From: Chitinophagaceae bacterium
GTDB taxonomy: Bacteria; Bacteroidota; Bacteroidia; Chitinophagales; Chitinophagaceae
Reading direction: 5' to 3'
DNA length: 64,000 nucleotides
NCBI GenBank assembly: GCA_947456805.1
Contig: CANGTN010000002.1
Location: 49,126-113,125 of the forward strand
Both the position numbers and the translations under genes were made by a program. Position 1 is the stretch's first letter; each line of letters opens with the position of its first letter. This document shows positions 1 through 10,275 of the stretch, piece after piece. Below the pieces are notes generated by a model. That model made no database searches. It was not told the DNA's origin and saw only the letters and a list, made by a program, of their open reading frames with translations.

Positions 1-1
1 T

Positions 2-1033
2 AATGTTGGTATGGCTAAAATGGCTAACGCAAATTATGCTTCAAACCCATATCAGTTCATTAATCATATTCATAGCCTTCGTATAGATACATTAACTGGA
101 ATAGATATTACAGGAGAACGTAAACCTGTAATACACCTACCCGGAACAAAATTGTGGAGTGCCATTTCAATTCCATGGATGTCATTTGGTTATGGTATTG
201 CCATTTCACCATTGCAAACGCTGGTATTGTACAATGCAGTGGCCAACAATGGCAAAATGATGAAGCCTTATTTGTTGAATGCTGTGAAAGATGAAGGCGC
301 TGTCATTAAAGAATTTACACCTACTGTAATCAATGAAAAAATTTGTAGTGATAATACTTTACAACAATTAAAAGCTTGTTTGGAGGGTGTGTGTACCGAT
401 GGAACTGCAAAAAATTTATTTAAAAATACACAATACAAAGTAGCTGGAAAAACAGGTACAGCAAAGGTTTCAGATGGTAGTAATACTTATGAAGATAAAA
501 TTTATCAGAGTTCATTTGCGGGGTTCTTTCCAGCAGATAATCCACAATACACTATTGTAGTTGTGATAAAAAATAAAGCACATGCAGCTAAAGTTTATGG
601 CTCAGAAGTTGCGGGTCCTGTATTCAAAGAAATTAGCGATCGTTTATATATTTCATTTGTAAAAAAGTATGATAATCGACTGAAGCAAATTCAAAAAGAT
701 AGCAGTATTATCAGTTATGCAGGTAATAAAAATGATTTACAACAAGTAACAAGAAAGCTCAATATTAATTTGGAAAATATTGATGCAAGAGGTGATGAAT
801 TGATTGATGTAGCAACAAATGGTTCGACGACCAAAGTGAATAAAAGAGTAGTTGCAGTTTCATCATCTATGCCACAATTAAAAGGCATGGGATTAAAAGA
901 TGCAATTGCTACTTGTGAAAATTTGGGGTTAAAAGTATCAGTAAAGGGAAAGGGTAAAGTTAGCAATCAGTCAATTAATGCAGGGCAATATATATCAAAA
1001 GGTCAGATGATAAATATTGAACTGAATCCATAA
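2..1033 (+). CDS. ftsI: Penicillin-binding protein, FtsI/PBP3 type, 3' part (5' end outside window)
   Basis: This is the C-terminal half of the division transpeptidase that cross-links septal peptidoglycan. The reading frame is open from the first bases and begins with residues NVGM, which fits the end of the SxN catalytic motif. The annotated start is therefore the window edge and not the ATG at 11. The third active-site motif, KTGT, lies at 449-460. A PASTA domain fills about the last 55 residues (from MPQLKGMGLKDA onward), as is usual for Bacteroidota FtsI. The SxxK serine is upstream of the window. It is the first of ten co-directional dcw genes, with murE 56 bp downstream. Identity is secure from motifs and position. 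Confidence 0.93.
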   Translation, partial: NVGMAKMANANYASNPYQFINHIHSLRIDTLTGIDITGERKPVIHLPGTKLWSAISIPWMSFGYGIAISPLQTLVLYNAVANNGKMMKPYLLNAVKDEGAVIKEFTPTVINEKICSDNTLQQLKACLEGVCTDGTAKNLFKNTQYKVAGKTGTAKVSDGSNTYEDKIYQSSFAGFFPADNPQYTIVVVIKNKAHAAKVYGSEVAGPVFKEISDRLYISFVKKYDNRLKQIQKDSSIISYAGNKNDLQQVTRKLNINLENIDARGDELIDVATNGSTTKVNKRVVAVSSSMPQLKGMGLKDAIATCENLGLKVSVKGKGKVSNQSINAGQYISKGQMINIELNP

Positions 1034-1089
1034 ATGAAAAGACGACTATTGGGTTGGGATAATTATAGAAAAAGAACGAAAATTTAATA

Positions 1090-2553
1090 ATGGCAGTACT
1101 TCAAGACATATTATACAAGGTTCAACTTAAACAAGTATATGGAAATACTGCTGTTGAAGTGAGTGATATACAGATAGACTCTAGAAGGGTTTCAAAAGGT
1201 TCTGTATTTGTAGCAATTACAGGTGAACAAACAGATGGACATAATTTTATTGACAAGTCTATAGAATCAGGTGCCAATGTTGTTGTGTGTGAAATCATGC
1301 CATCTAGTTTTTTTGAAAATGTTACCTATGTATTAGTAGAAAATTCGCATGAAGCTGTCGCTTACATGGCTCATAATTTTTACAATGAACCATCATTACA
1401 TATACAATTAATTGGTGTAACAGGTACTAATGGTAAAACCACTATTGCAACATTATTATTTAAATTATTTTCTCAATTAGGTTATTCATGTGGTTTGATA
1501 AGTACTGTTCAAAATCAAATTGGTACAACCATTATTCCATCTACACATACCACTCCCGATGCAATCAGTCTAAATGCATTGTTGCATAAAATGGTAGATG
1601 CAGGCTGTGCTTATGTTTTTATGGAAGTTAGCAGTCATGCTATTCATCAACATCGAGTAACGGGATTACAATTTACAGGTGGTATATTTAGTAATATCAC
1701 ACATGATCATTTAGATTATCACAAAACCTTTGATGAATATATCAAAGTAAAGAAAAAATTCTTTGATGATTTGCCTACATCATCATTTGCAATTAGTAAT
1801 GCAGATGATAAAAGAGGAACTGTCATGTTGCAAAATGCATCTGCAAAAAAATTTTATTATAGCTTAAAAACACCAGCCGAATTCAAAGGAAAAATATTAG
1901 AAAACGGACTTACCGGTTTGCAAATGCTGGTGAATGATCAAGAAGTTCATTTTAGATTGATTGGAGAATTTAATGCATACAATTTATTGGCTGTATATGG
2001 TGCAGCAATTTGTTTGAATCAAAAAAAAGAAGAAGTATTAACTGCATTGAGTTTATTGAATGGTGCTGAAGGAAGGTTTGATTATGTCATCAGTAGTAAT
2101 TTAATTATCGGCATTGTTGATTACGCCCACACACCCGATGCACTGGAAAATGTTTTAATTACAATAAAAAAACTAAGAAAAGGTCACGAGCAAATCATTA
2201 CTGTAGTTGGCTGCGGAGGTGATAGAGATAAAACAAAACGACCTGTAATGGGACAAACATCTTGTGACTTAAGTGATAGAGTCATCTTCACAAGTGATAA
2301 TCCACGAACAGAAGATATGTATCAAATTTTAGCGGATATGGAAGCCGGATTAAGCAGTGCTGCTAAAAGAAAATTCATTTCTATTCCAGATCGAAGAGAA
2401 GCAATCAAAACTGCTGTGAGCTTGGCTAATAGTGAAGATATCATTTTGATAGCAGGTAAAGGACATGAAAAATATCAGGACATCAACGGAATAAAATTTC
2501 CTTTCGATGATAAGGCGATTTTGCTTGAGATGTTTAAAGAATTGGGCAAATAA
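1090..2553 (+). CDS. murE: UDP-MurNAc-L-Ala-D-Glu:meso-diaminopimelate ligase MurE
   Basis: MurE adds the third residue of the peptidoglycan stem peptide in the cytoplasm using ATP. The 487-residue length is normal. The Mur-ligase P-loop GTNGKTT is near residues 112-118. The SDNPR motif near residue 403 carries the DNPR signature of enzymes that select meso-diaminopimelate over lysine, so the wall should be of the DAP type. The final domain has the usual GKGHE segment near residues 457-461. The ATG at 1090 has no clear Shine-Dalgarno sequence, which is normal in Bacteroidota. It lies between ftsI and mraY in the dcw operon. Confidence 0.97.
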   Translation: MAVLQDILYKVQLKQVYGNTAVEVSDIQIDSRRVSKGSVFVAITGEQTDGHNFIDKSIESGANVVVCEIMPSSFFENVTYVLVENSHEAVAYMAHNFYNEPSLHIQLIGVTGTNGKTTIATLLFKLFSQLGYSCGLISTVQNQIGTTIIPSTHTTPDAISLNALLHKMVDAGCAYVFMEVSSHAIHQHRVTGLQFTGGIFSNITHDHLDYHKTFDEYIKVKKKFFDDLPTSSFAISNADDKRGTVMLQNASAKKFYYSLKTPAEFKGKILENGLTGLQMLVNDQEVHFRLIGEFNAYNLLAVYGAAICLNQKKEEVLTALSLLNGAEGRFDYVISSNLIIGIVDYAHTPDALENVLITIKKLRKGHEQIITVVGCGGDRDKTKRPVMGQTSCDLSDRVIFTSDNPRTEDMYQILADMEAGLSSAAKRKFISIPDRREAIKTAVSLANSEDIILIAGKGHEKYQDINGIKFPFDDKAILLEMFKELGK

Positions 2554-2599
2554 TTAGAATTAATAAAATTGAGAGTGCTATAATTTAATTATTCATTGT

Positions 2600-3907
2600 A
2601 TGCTGTATCATTTGTTTACATGGTTGAATAAAACTTTTCATATTCCGGGCTTGGGATTGTTTCAATTCCTTACGTTCAGAATTGCCATGGCAATCATATT
2701 ATCATTGTTGATAGCAACTGTATATGGGAAACGAATTATTATTTTCTTGCAAAAAAAACAAATTGGTGAAAGTGTAAGAGACTTAGGTCTCGAAGGGCAA
2801 GTTCAAAAAAAAGGAACGCCAACAATGGGCGGAATTATTATACTGCTTAGTATTTTAATACCTACATTATTGTTTGCAAATCTTGATAAGGTATATATAA
2901 GATTAATGATTTTATGTACTGTATGGCTTGGTGTGATTGGCTTTTTAGACGATCTTTTTAAAATACGTGCAAGAAAAGCAGCACTTTCAAAGGGTGAAAC
3001 ATACAAGAAAAAAGATTCTGATGGTCTTGCAGGAATTACAAAAATTATTGGACAAGTTGGTCTTGGAATTATTATTGGTGCATCATTATATTTTAGTAAT
3101 GCAGTTACAGTAGAAAGAGAAGTTATTGGTAATGAGTATCACAAACAAGCCAATGAAAGGTTTGCGAAAGACTCCTCTGTTTTTATCAGAAATATTGATG
3201 GAGTTGAGAAAAAATTTGTTCGGGTTAAAACACCTATTGCAACAATTCCATTTGTAAAAAATCATGAATTCAATTACAGCAAACTTATTAGTTGGATGGG
3301 TCCTGGTTCAGAGAAATTTACATGGATAATTTATACACTTATTGTTACACTGATCATAACAGCAGTAAGCAATGGTGCTAATCTTACAGATGGATTAGAT
3401 GGTTTGGCAGCAGGTGTCAGCGCTATTATTGGCATTGGAATTGGTGTTTTTGTATATGTAAGTGGTAACTACAAGTTTGCCGATTATTTAAACATAATGT
3501 ACATCCCCAATCTTGGTGAGCTATCCATTTTTGTTGCTGCATTTGTAGGTGCTTGTATTGGGTTTTTATGGTACAATGCTTTCCCTGCGCAAGTATTTAT
3601 GGGCGATACAGGAAGTTTGGCTCTTGGTGGTATTATCGCTTCTCTTGCAATTATTGTAAGAAAAGAATGGTTGATTCCTATTTTCTGTGGTGTCTTTTTA
3701 GTTGAAAATTTAAGTGTAATTATTCAGGTAGGTTGGTTTAAGTACACAAAGAAAAAATATGGCGAAGGGCGAAGAGTTTTTCTGATGAGCCCATTGCATC
3801 ACCACTTCCAAAAGAAGGGTTTTCACGAAAATAAAATTGTAATACGTTTTTGGATTATCACCATATTATTAGTAGTAGCAAGTATTGCAACATTAAAAAT
3901 CAGATAA
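2600..3907 (+). CDS. mraY: Phospho-MurNAc-pentapeptide transferase MraY
   Basis: MraY is an integral membrane enzyme that transfers phospho-MurNAc-pentapeptide to undecaprenyl phosphate, giving lipid I. Family motifs are present: FLDD near residue 116, [12 protein letters not shown] near 260, FMGDTGS, and the HHHFQKKG loop near the C terminus. The protein has 435 residues against about 360 in E. coli. The excess is a hydrophilic stretch at roughly residues 170-230, between membrane segments and rich in charged residues. Bacteroidota MraY proteins commonly carry such an insertion. It lies 46 bp after murE and 34 bp before murD. Confidence 0.96.
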   Translation: MLYHLFTWLNKTFHIPGLGLFQFLTFRIAMAIILSLLIATVYGKRIIIFLQKKQIGESVRDLGLEGQVQKKGTPTMGGIIILLSILIPTLLFANLDKVYIRLMILCTVWLGVIGFLDDLFKIRARKAALSKGETYKKKDSDGLAGITKIIGQVGLGIIIGASLYFSNAVTVEREVIGNEYHKQANERFAKDSSVFIRNIDGVEKKFVRVKTPIATIPFVKNHEFNYSKLISWMGPGSEKFTWIIYTLIVTLIITAVSNGANLTDGLDGLAAGVSAIIGIGIGVFVYVSGNYKFADYLNIMYIPNLGELSIFVAAFVGACIGFLWYNAFPAQVFMGDTGSLALGGIIASLAIIVRKEWLIPIFCGVFLVENLSVIIQVGWFKYTKKKYGEGRRVFLMSPLHHHFQKKGFHENKIVIRFWIITILLVVASIATLKIR

Positions 3908-3941
3908 TATCAGGTTACCGGAAAAGTAAATACCAAAAAGA

Positions 3942-5282
3942 ATGAATCATAGGTTAGTAATACTTGGAGCAGGGGAAAGTGGAGTGGGTGCTGCATTACT
4001 TGCCAAACAAAAAGGTTATGATGTTTTTGTAAGTGATGGCGGTGTAATTAAAGAAAAGTATAAACAAGAGCTCTTTGAGAATGAAATTGAATTTGAAGAA
4101 GGCAATCATTCAGAAGAAAAAATTTTGAATGCAGATGAAGTGATGAAAAGCCCGGGAATACCCGAAAAAAATGAAATGGTGAAAATCATTCGTGCAAAAG
4201 GTATTTCAATCATCAGTGAATTTGAATTGGCATATCGGTTCAAAGGCTTAAGCAAAATTGTAGGTATTACAGGAAGCAATGGCAAAAGTACTTGTACCTC
4301 TCTGCTTTTTCATATTTGTAAAACTGCCGGCTTGAATTGTGCTCTCGTTGGCAATATTGGTTACAGCATTGCTAAGCAAATGGCTGAAAACCCGGTTGAA
4401 TTATATGTTGCAGAAATCAGTTCTTTTCAGTTAGATGACATTCAAACATTCAGACCCGATATAGCGATACTTCTCAATATCACAGAAGATCATTTAGACA
4501 GGTATGAATACAAATTTGAAAACTATATCAATAGCAAATTTAAAATTGCCCAAAACCAAACATTTAACGACTACTTTATCTACAATTTAGATGATGAAGT
4601 CATAACGAACAAATTAATAAAATTAAAACCAAATACTAACCCATTACCATTTTCTATGAAACAAGAAGTAAAAAAAGGCGGATATATTAAAGGCGACCAG
4701 ATGATGCTACGTATTCAGGAAGAAAGAGTAAGTATGAGTATTTACGACTTTGCTTTAAAAGGTAAGCACAATAATTATAATACTATGGCAGCAGGTATTG
4801 CAGCAGCAACGCTCGGAATTCGCAAAGAAAAAATCAGAGAAGCAGTAAAGGACTTTCAAACCTTAGAGCATCGTATGGAGTTCGTGGCAACTGTTCGTGG
4901 TGTTGAATTCATCAATGACAGTAAAGCAACAAATGTGAATAGCACTTGGTTTGCATTGGAAAGTATGAACAAACCAACCATACTTATTTTAGGTGGTACA
5001 GATAAAGGAAACGATTATTCTTTAATGGACGACTTAATAAAACAAAAAGTGAAAGCAATTATTTGCATGGGCATAGATAATAAAAAAATTATTGCTGCTT
5101 TTAAAGATATCGTACCCTCAATCTTAATTACTGGTTCGGCTAAAGAGGCTGTAAATACTGCATTTAAAATAAGTACAAAAGGAGATGTGGTTTTATTAAG
5201 TCCTGCTTGTGCAAGTTTTGATTTGTTCAAAAACTATGAAGACAGAGGCAGACAATTTAAAGACGCAGTAAAGGAATTATAA
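3942..5282 (+). CDS. murD: UDP-MurNAc-L-alanine:D-glutamate ligase MurD
   Basis: MurD adds D-glutamate to UDP-MurNAc-L-Ala in the cytoplasm, the second amino-acid addition of the wall precursor pathway. The protein has 446 residues. It shows an N-terminal Rossmann-like UDP-binding domain beginning LVILGAGESG, the ATP-binding motif GITGSNGKST near residues 108-117, and the central EISSFQLD and EDHLDRY segments. The C-terminal domain has ILGGTDKG and LLSPACASFD, which are typical of MurD. The order murE-mraY-murD-ftsW matches the standard dcw layout. Confidence 0.96.
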   Translation: MNHRLVILGAGESGVGAALLAKQKGYDVFVSDGGVIKEKYKQELFENEIEFEEGNHSEEKILNADEVMKSPGIPEKNEMVKIIRAKGISIISEFELAYRFKGLSKIVGITGSNGKSTCTSLLFHICKTAGLNCALVGNIGYSIAKQMAENPVELYVAEISSFQLDDIQTFRPDIAILLNITEDHLDRYEYKFENYINSKFKIAQNQTFNDYFIYNLDDEVITNKLIKLKPNTNPLPFSMKQEVKKGGYIKGDQMMLRIQEERVSMSIYDFALKGKHNNYNTMAAGIAAATLGIRKEKIREAVKDFQTLEHRMEFVATVRGVEFINDSKATNVNSTWFALESMNKPTILILGGTDKGNDYSLMDDLIKQKVKAIICMGIDNKKIIAAFKDIVPSILITGSAKEAVNTAFKISTKGDVVLLSPACASFDLFKNYEDRGRQFKDAVKEL

Positions 5283-5306
5283 ATTTTATTTCAACAAATT
5301 ATTTTT

Positions 5307-6617
5307 TTGGAAGATACACGCAACATAAAAGACATCGCATTTGCTTCACTTAATAAGGAAGCAATCATCAAACGTACCCATGGCGACAAATACATATGGG
5401 GTATTGTTTTGTTGTTGTCTGTGATATCCATTTTAGTAGTATATAGTGCTACAGGTTCTTTGGCTTATAAAATGAATAAAGGCAACAATGAAATTTATTT
5501 ATTCAAACAATTATCATTTACTTTAGTTGGGTTACTAACAATGTACTTTTTGCATCGCATCAACTATACTTTGTTCTCAAGCATTGCTACAATAATTTTT
5601 GCAATTTCTGTTCCATTATTAGTTTATACATTATTATTTGGAGCTAAAATAAATGAAGGTAGTCGTTGGATTAAATTACCAATTATACATCTTACTATAC
5701 AATCTAGCGATGTTGCTAAACTTGGTCTATTCATGTATATTTCTAAAATCATGAGTAAGAAACAAGATGTTATCAAAGACTTTAAAAATGGGTTTTTGCC
5801 GGTAATAATTCCGGTATTTATTATATGTGGTTTAATCATGCCTGCAAACCTCAGTAATGCACTGCTAACAGGTGCTACATCACTTTTACTAATGTTTATT
5901 GGCAGGATAAGTTTAAAGCATATTTTATTAACAATTTGTGTTGCACTCATCCCAATTTTAATAATTGTTGGCATTGCTTGGTCAACTTATGATGGTCAAC
6001 AAGCAACAGATAAATCAAAAGCGACAACCTCGCAAAAATTAAAATCTATTGGTCGTATTGGTACATGGGTAAAACGTGTACAAGATCATTTATTTGCACC
6101 TTCTACCGAAACACCATACCAAGTGCAACAAGCAAAAATTGCTATTGCAAAAGGTGGAATTTTAATGGGTAAAGGACCCGGTAATAGTGAGCAAAGAAAT
6201 TTTTTACCACAAGCCTACAATGATTTTATTTATTCAATTATTATTGAAGAATATGGGTTGCTGGGTGGTGCTGTTATCATTTTTATTTATTTAGTTTTTC
6301 TGTTCCGCTGCATTCGGATTTTCAGAAAATGTCCTTATGCTTTTGGTGCATTTTTAGCACTGGCATTGAGTTTCACATTGGTGATACAAGCAGTAGCAAA
6401 CATGGCTGTAAATGTAAATATAGTGCCGGTTACAGGGGTTACCTTACCGCTAGTAAGTATGGGAGGTAGTTCATTTTTATTTACTTGTGCAGCAATCGGA
6501 ATTATTTTAAGTGTAGCAAGAAACGTAGAGCAATTAGAAGGAAATACAACAACAGTTGTCAATAATATTGAATCAAATAATACAACACAAAAAGTGGTCA
6601 ACCCGGCAATAGCATAA
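5307..6617 (+). CDS. ftsW: Septal SEDS peptidoglycan polymerase FtsW (TTG start)
   Basis: FtsW polymerises lipid II at the septum together with FtsI. This 436-residue SEDS protein has about ten membrane segments and the large extracytoplasmic loop with GKGPGNSEQRNFLPQAYNDF and IIEEYGLLGG, both conserved in the family. The reading frame starts at a TTG at 5307. The first in-frame ATG is about 55 residues in, after the conserved THGDKYIWG segment and within the first membrane region, so it is too late. The TTG is therefore preferred. A poly-T run precedes it, and there is no recognisable Shine-Dalgarno sequence. The gene lies 24 bp after murD. Confidence 0.94.
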   Translation: MEDTRNIKDIAFASLNKEAIIKRTHGDKYIWGIVLLLSVISILVVYSATGSLAYKMNKGNNEIYLFKQLSFTLVGLLTMYFLHRINYTLFSSIATIIFAISVPLLVYTLLFGAKINEGSRWIKLPIIHLTIQSSDVAKLGLFMYISKIMSKKQDVIKDFKNGFLPVIIPVFIICGLIMPANLSNALLTGATSLLLMFIGRISLKHILLTICVALIPILIIVGIAWSTYDGQQATDKSKATTSQKLKSIGRIGTWVKRVQDHLFAPSTETPYQVQQAKIAIAKGGILMGKGPGNSEQRNFLPQAYNDFIYSIIIEEYGLLGGAVIIFIYLVFLFRCIRIFRKCPYAFGAFLALALSFTLVIQAVANMAVNVNIVPVTGVTLPLVSMGGSSFLFTCAAIGIILSVARNVEQLEGNTTTVVNNIESNNTTQKVVNPAIA

Positions 6618-6630
6618 GTATCAGGCTTTT

Positions 6631-6650
6631 GTTGCGTCGCACGCTTGTAC
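6631..6650 (-). repeat. Interspersed 20-bp intergenic repeat, copy 1
   Basis: This is the reverse complement of the 20-mer GTACAAGTGTGCGACGCAAC with one substitution. It lies in the 140-bp gap between ftsW and murG. Exact copies are at 20678-20697 and 28598-28617, and a shortened copy is at 27511-27525. The core TGCG-T-CGCA is palindromic. No gene explains it. Confidence 0.7.
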
Positions 6651-6757
6651 GTTCTGTTCTTTGTTCAACGTTTATCGAATTGATGATTGAAAATAAAAAT
6701 CAATTGGATAAATTAAAAAAGTGGGTTAGTTGTTTTAAATGTGGATGAAATAATAAA

Positions 6758-7849
6758 ATGAGTAAAAAAATTATCATAGCGGGTGGTGGAACAGGCGGAC
6801 ATATTTTTCCGGCTATTGCAATTGCCAATGCTTTGAAAAATTTAGACAGCTCAATTAAAATTTTATTTATCGGGGCAAAAGGAAAAATGGAAATGGAAAA
6901 AATTCCGCAAGCTGGTTACCCGATTATTGGATTGGATATTGCTGGTTTTAACAGAAGTTCTTTGATAAAAAATATTGGCTTACCATTTAAATTGTTGAAA
7001 AGCTTTTTACAGGTGCGTAATATTTTCAATTCTTTCAAGCCTACTGCTGTGATTGGCGTTGGAGGATATTCTACGTTTCCGGTTTTAAGGTTTGCACAAA
7101 GTAAATGTATTCCAACATTTATTCATGAAAGCAATTCGTTTGCCGGAAAATCAAATATCATGTTGGGAAAAAATGCTACTAAAATATTTGTTGCAGGAAA
7201 TGGAATGGAACAATTTTTTCCAAAAGATAAAATTGTCATTACAGGAAATCCAATTCGAAAAATTATTGCACAATCAACCGTTTCAAAATCTGAAGGGATA
7301 TCTTTTTTTGGATTGGATTCAAACAAAAAAATAATTCTTGCAGTTGGTGGAAGTTTGGGTGCAAAATCAATTAATGAAGCATTGGCAAATCATATTAATG
7401 AGTTTGAGAAAAACAATCTTCAGTTGATTTGGCAAACAGGAATCACCACATTTCAAGAATATAAAACAATTGCTGAAGGCAGAAAAAATATTTGGTGTAA
7501 TGCTTTTATTAAAGAAATGGAAATGGCTTATGCAGCGGCTGACATTATCATCAGCAGGGCAGGAGCAATGGCTGTTGCAGAAATTTGTGTAGCTGCAAAA
7601 CCAACAGTGTTTGTCCCATTCCCATTGGCTGCAGAAGATCATCAAACTACTAATGCAAAGTATTTAGTTAATCAACAAGCTGCACTGATGGTAAAAGATA
7701 GTGCAGCAAAAAAAGAATTGGTTTCAACAGTAATAGTATTGTCAAAGGACGAAGAACAACAAAAATTATTAAGTAAAAATTGTCAATCATTAGCAGTTGT
7801 AAATGCAGATGAAATGATTGCAAAACAAATTTTGAATTGTATTGAATGA
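6758..7849 (+). CDS. murG: UDP-GlcNAc:undecaprenyl-PP-MurNAc-pentapeptide GlcNAc transferase MurG
   Basis: MurG is a peripheral membrane GT28 glycosyltransferase that converts lipid I to lipid II on the inner face of the membrane. The 363-residue protein begins with the glycine-rich GGGTGGHIFPA loop at residues 9-19. It has VGGYSTFP and HESN in the acceptor domain, VGGSLGA in the C-terminal domain, and the UDP-GlcNAc site residues ISRAGAMAVAE. The stop overlaps the murC start by 4 bp (ATGA), which suggests translational coupling. The gap before it holds the 20-bp repeat, so a new promoter there cannot be excluded. Confidence 0.96.
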   Translation: MSKKIIIAGGGTGGHIFPAIAIANALKNLDSSIKILFIGAKGKMEMEKIPQAGYPIIGLDIAGFNRSSLIKNIGLPFKLLKSFLQVRNIFNSFKPTAVIGVGGYSTFPVLRFAQSKCIPTFIHESNSFAGKSNIMLGKNATKIFVAGNGMEQFFPKDKIVITGNPIRKIIAQSTVSKSEGISFFGLDSNKKIILAVGGSLGAKSINEALANHINEFEKNNLQLIWQTGITTFQEYKTIAEGRKNIWCNAFIKEMEMAYAAADIIISRAGAMAVAEICVAAKPTVFVPFPLAAEDHQTTNAKYLVNQQAALMVKDSAAKKELVSTVIVLSKDEEQQKLLSKNCQSLAVVNADEMIAKQILNCIE

Positions 7850-9210
7850 GTGATATAAACACCATACAAAAAATATATTTTCTAGGAATTGGAGGTATCG
7901 GAATGAGTGCCTTGGCTCGCTATTTCAAATCGAAAGGTTGTGTTGTTAGTGGGTACGATAAAACAGCTACTCCATTAACAAATGAACTTGAAAATAGTAG
8001 CATTGATATTCATTACGAAGAGAATACAGATGCGATTCCAAAGGATGTGGATGTAGTCGTCTATACACCTGCCATTCCAAAGAATCATAGTGAATTATTA
8101 TACTATCAAAATAATAATTACCAGGTTGTAAAAAGAAGTGATGTGCTGCAATGGATTACAGAAAACTCATTCAACATCTGTATTGCAGGTACTCATGGAA
8201 AAACAACTGTAACAAGCATGATTGCACATATACTTCGGGATTCTGGATTTGGTTGTAATGCTTTTTTAGGAGGCATTGCTTCAAATTACAATACCAATTT
8301 TTGGAGTAGTGAAAAAAATGTAGTTGTGGTTGAAGCAGATGAATACGATAGAAGTTTTTTGAAATTAGTACCAGATGTTGCAGTGATTACTTCAATGGAT
8401 CCAGATCACTTAGATATTTATGGTACACCGGAAGAAGTTGAAAATGCATTTATACAATTTTCAAAAAAAATAAAACCTAATGGTTGTCTAATAAGCAAGT
8501 ATGGGCTAAAAAGAGAAAATGAATTATCCGCACATCAACATTATTTATATAGCAATACCAACAATAATGCAAGTGTTTATGCAACTAACATAGAAGTAAT
8601 CAACGGTAGTTATGTTTTTGATGTGAATGCTGAAGAATGGAGTATTACTAATATTGATTTGCATATGGGTGGTTTACACAATATTGAAAATATTACTGCA
8701 GCTATTACAGTTGCCAAATATATTGGTATTGAAGATGATAAAATAAAAAAAGCTGTTGCAACTTTTAAAGGCGTAAAAAGAAGATTTGAATACATTTTAA
8801 AAAAGGATGATGCTATATTAATTGATGATTATGCGCACCATCCCGAAGAGTTGAGAGCTTTGATAAATGGGGTTAAAAATATTTTTAAAGATAAAAAAGT
8901 AACAGTCGTATTTCAGCCGCATTTATACAGCAGAACGAATGATTTGGCAAAGCAATTTGCAGAGAGTTTAGATCTGGCTGATGAAGTAATTCTGTTGCCA
9001 ATTTATCCTGCAAGAGAATTGCCAATGGCGGGAGTTGAAAGTAAGATGATTGTTGAAAAAATGGAATCAACAAAAAAGCATTTATTCTCAAAAGAAGAAA
9101 TGCAAAATTGGATTTACGTTAATCAACCGGAATTGGTAGTAATGGCTGGCGCAGGTGATATTGATGCTTTGGTATTACCTGTTGCAGACATAATGAAAAT
9201 GTACAAATAA
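7846..9210 (+). CDS. murC: UDP-MurNAc:L-alanine ligase MurC
   Basis: MurC adds L-alanine to UDP-MurNAc, the first step of stem-peptide synthesis. The 454-residue protein starts with FLGIGGIGMSALARY. It carries the ATP-binding motif AGTHGKTT near residues 113-120, EADEYDRSF, and the C-terminal IDDYAHHPEE and VFQPHLYSRT segments, all diagnostic for MurC. It overlaps murG by 4 bp and shares one base with ftsQ (TAATG). The three genes are therefore almost certainly one transcript with coupled translation. Confidence 0.97.
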   Translation: MSDINTIQKIYFLGIGGIGMSALARYFKSKGCVVSGYDKTATPLTNELENSSIDIHYEENTDAIPKDVDVVVYTPAIPKNHSELLYYQNNNYQVVKRSDVLQWITENSFNICIAGTHGKTTVTSMIAHILRDSGFGCNAFLGGIASNYNTNFWSSEKNVVVVEADEYDRSFLKLVPDVAVITSMDPDHLDIYGTPEEVENAFIQFSKKIKPNGCLISKYGLKRENELSAHQHYLYSNTNNNASVYATNIEVINGSYVFDVNAEEWSITNIDLHMGGLHNIENITAAITVAKYIGIEDDKIKKAVATFKGVKRRFEYILKKDDAILIDDYAHHPEELRALINGVKNIFKDKKVTVVFQPHLYSRTNDLAKQFAESLDLADEVILLPIYPARELPMAGVESKMIVEKMESTKKHLFSKEEMQNWIYVNQPELVVMAGAGDIDALVLPVADIMKMYK

Positions 9211-10226
9211 TGAAACAAATCTGGAAGCAAAGAATGATACAAGGGTTGTGGATTGCATTGGGCATCGGCACAATTGTATTACTTGGAGCTGCCATGCAAC
9301 AAAAAAATCATAAGATTTGCTCGGACATAAAAATTGAAATCATTGGGACAGTACAACATATGTTTATTGATGAACATGATGTACTTCAGATTCTAAATAG
9401 AGATCAAAATATTGTCGGCGCTGAGATGGCTAATATAGACATAAGAACTATGGAGGAAATGCTAGAAAAGAATCCTTGGGTTCTAAATGCTGAAATGTTC
9501 TTTGATAATAAGCAAGTGTTGAATGTAAGTATTACAGAACGTCAACCAATTGCAAGAGTATTCACAGTTCAAGGTAATTCGTTTTATATAGATTCATCTT
9601 GTAATCGATTACCTCTAAGTGAAAAGTTAAGCGCAAGAGTTCCTGTATTTACCAGTTTCACCAATAGCAATGCTGTGATGTCGCATGGCGATAGTGTATT
9701 GTTGAAAGACATTTCAAAACTTGGAGCATTTATCATGGCAGATAGTTTTTTAATGGCTCAAACTGCACAAGTTGATATTACACCAAGTGGTAAGTTTGAA
9801 CTCATACCTGTTGTGGGCAACCATATTGTTGTATTAGGAAATGCTACTGATTTAGAAAATAAATTTAATAGGTTATATACTTTTTATAAACACGCATGGT
9901 TGCAAAATGGAATGAATAAATATGAAAAAATTGATGTGCAGTTTGACAATCAAGTTGTTGCTTTAAACAGAAATGCATCTAGAGTATTTATTGATTCTAC
10001 AAAGGCATTACAAACTTTGAACGGAATGATGTTACAGCAAGGAATTCTAGATTCAGCTCTTACAAAAGTTATTAATGAAAAGAAAATTCCGATAAATATT
10101 GTAATGGTTAAAGATTCTATAAAAATAAAACCAGCGAAAGCCGAAACTAAAATTAAAACTGAAACTAAAAATAAAACTAATAAGCCGCAAAGTCAACAAC
10201 CAAAGGCGTTGATGCAAAGAAATTAA
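9210..10226 (+). CDS. ftsQ: Cell division protein FtsQ/DivIB
   Basis: FtsQ is a bitopic division protein that links early and late divisome components. The 338-residue protein has a short cytoplasmic start, one membrane helix at about residues 9-27 (LWIALGIGTIVLLGA), a POTRA-like domain that includes IDIRTMEEMLEKNPWVLNAE, and the periplasmic beta domain. The final 35 residues are low-complexity and rich in Lys, Thr and Gln (KTETKNKTNK), probably disordered. Sequence conservation of FtsQ is weak, so its place between murC and ftsA is the strongest evidence. Confidence 0.88.
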   Translation: MKQIWKQRMIQGLWIALGIGTIVLLGAAMQQKNHKICSDIKIEIIGTVQHMFIDEHDVLQILNRDQNIVGAEMANIDIRTMEEMLEKNPWVLNAEMFFDNKQVLNVSITERQPIARVFTVQGNSFYIDSSCNRLPLSEKLSARVPVFTSFTNSNAVMSHGDSVLLKDISKLGAFIMADSFLMAQTAQVDITPSGKFELIPVVGNHIVVLGNATDLENKFNRLYTFYKHAWLQNGMNKYEKIDVQFDNQVVALNRNASRVFIDSTKALQTLNGMMLQQGILDSALTKVINEKKIPINIVMVKDSIKIKPAKAETKIKTETKNKTNKPQSQQPKALMQRN

Positions 10227-10275
10227 AAGAATAAAACATTAAATAATTAAAAAACAATAACTAAAACAAATATCT

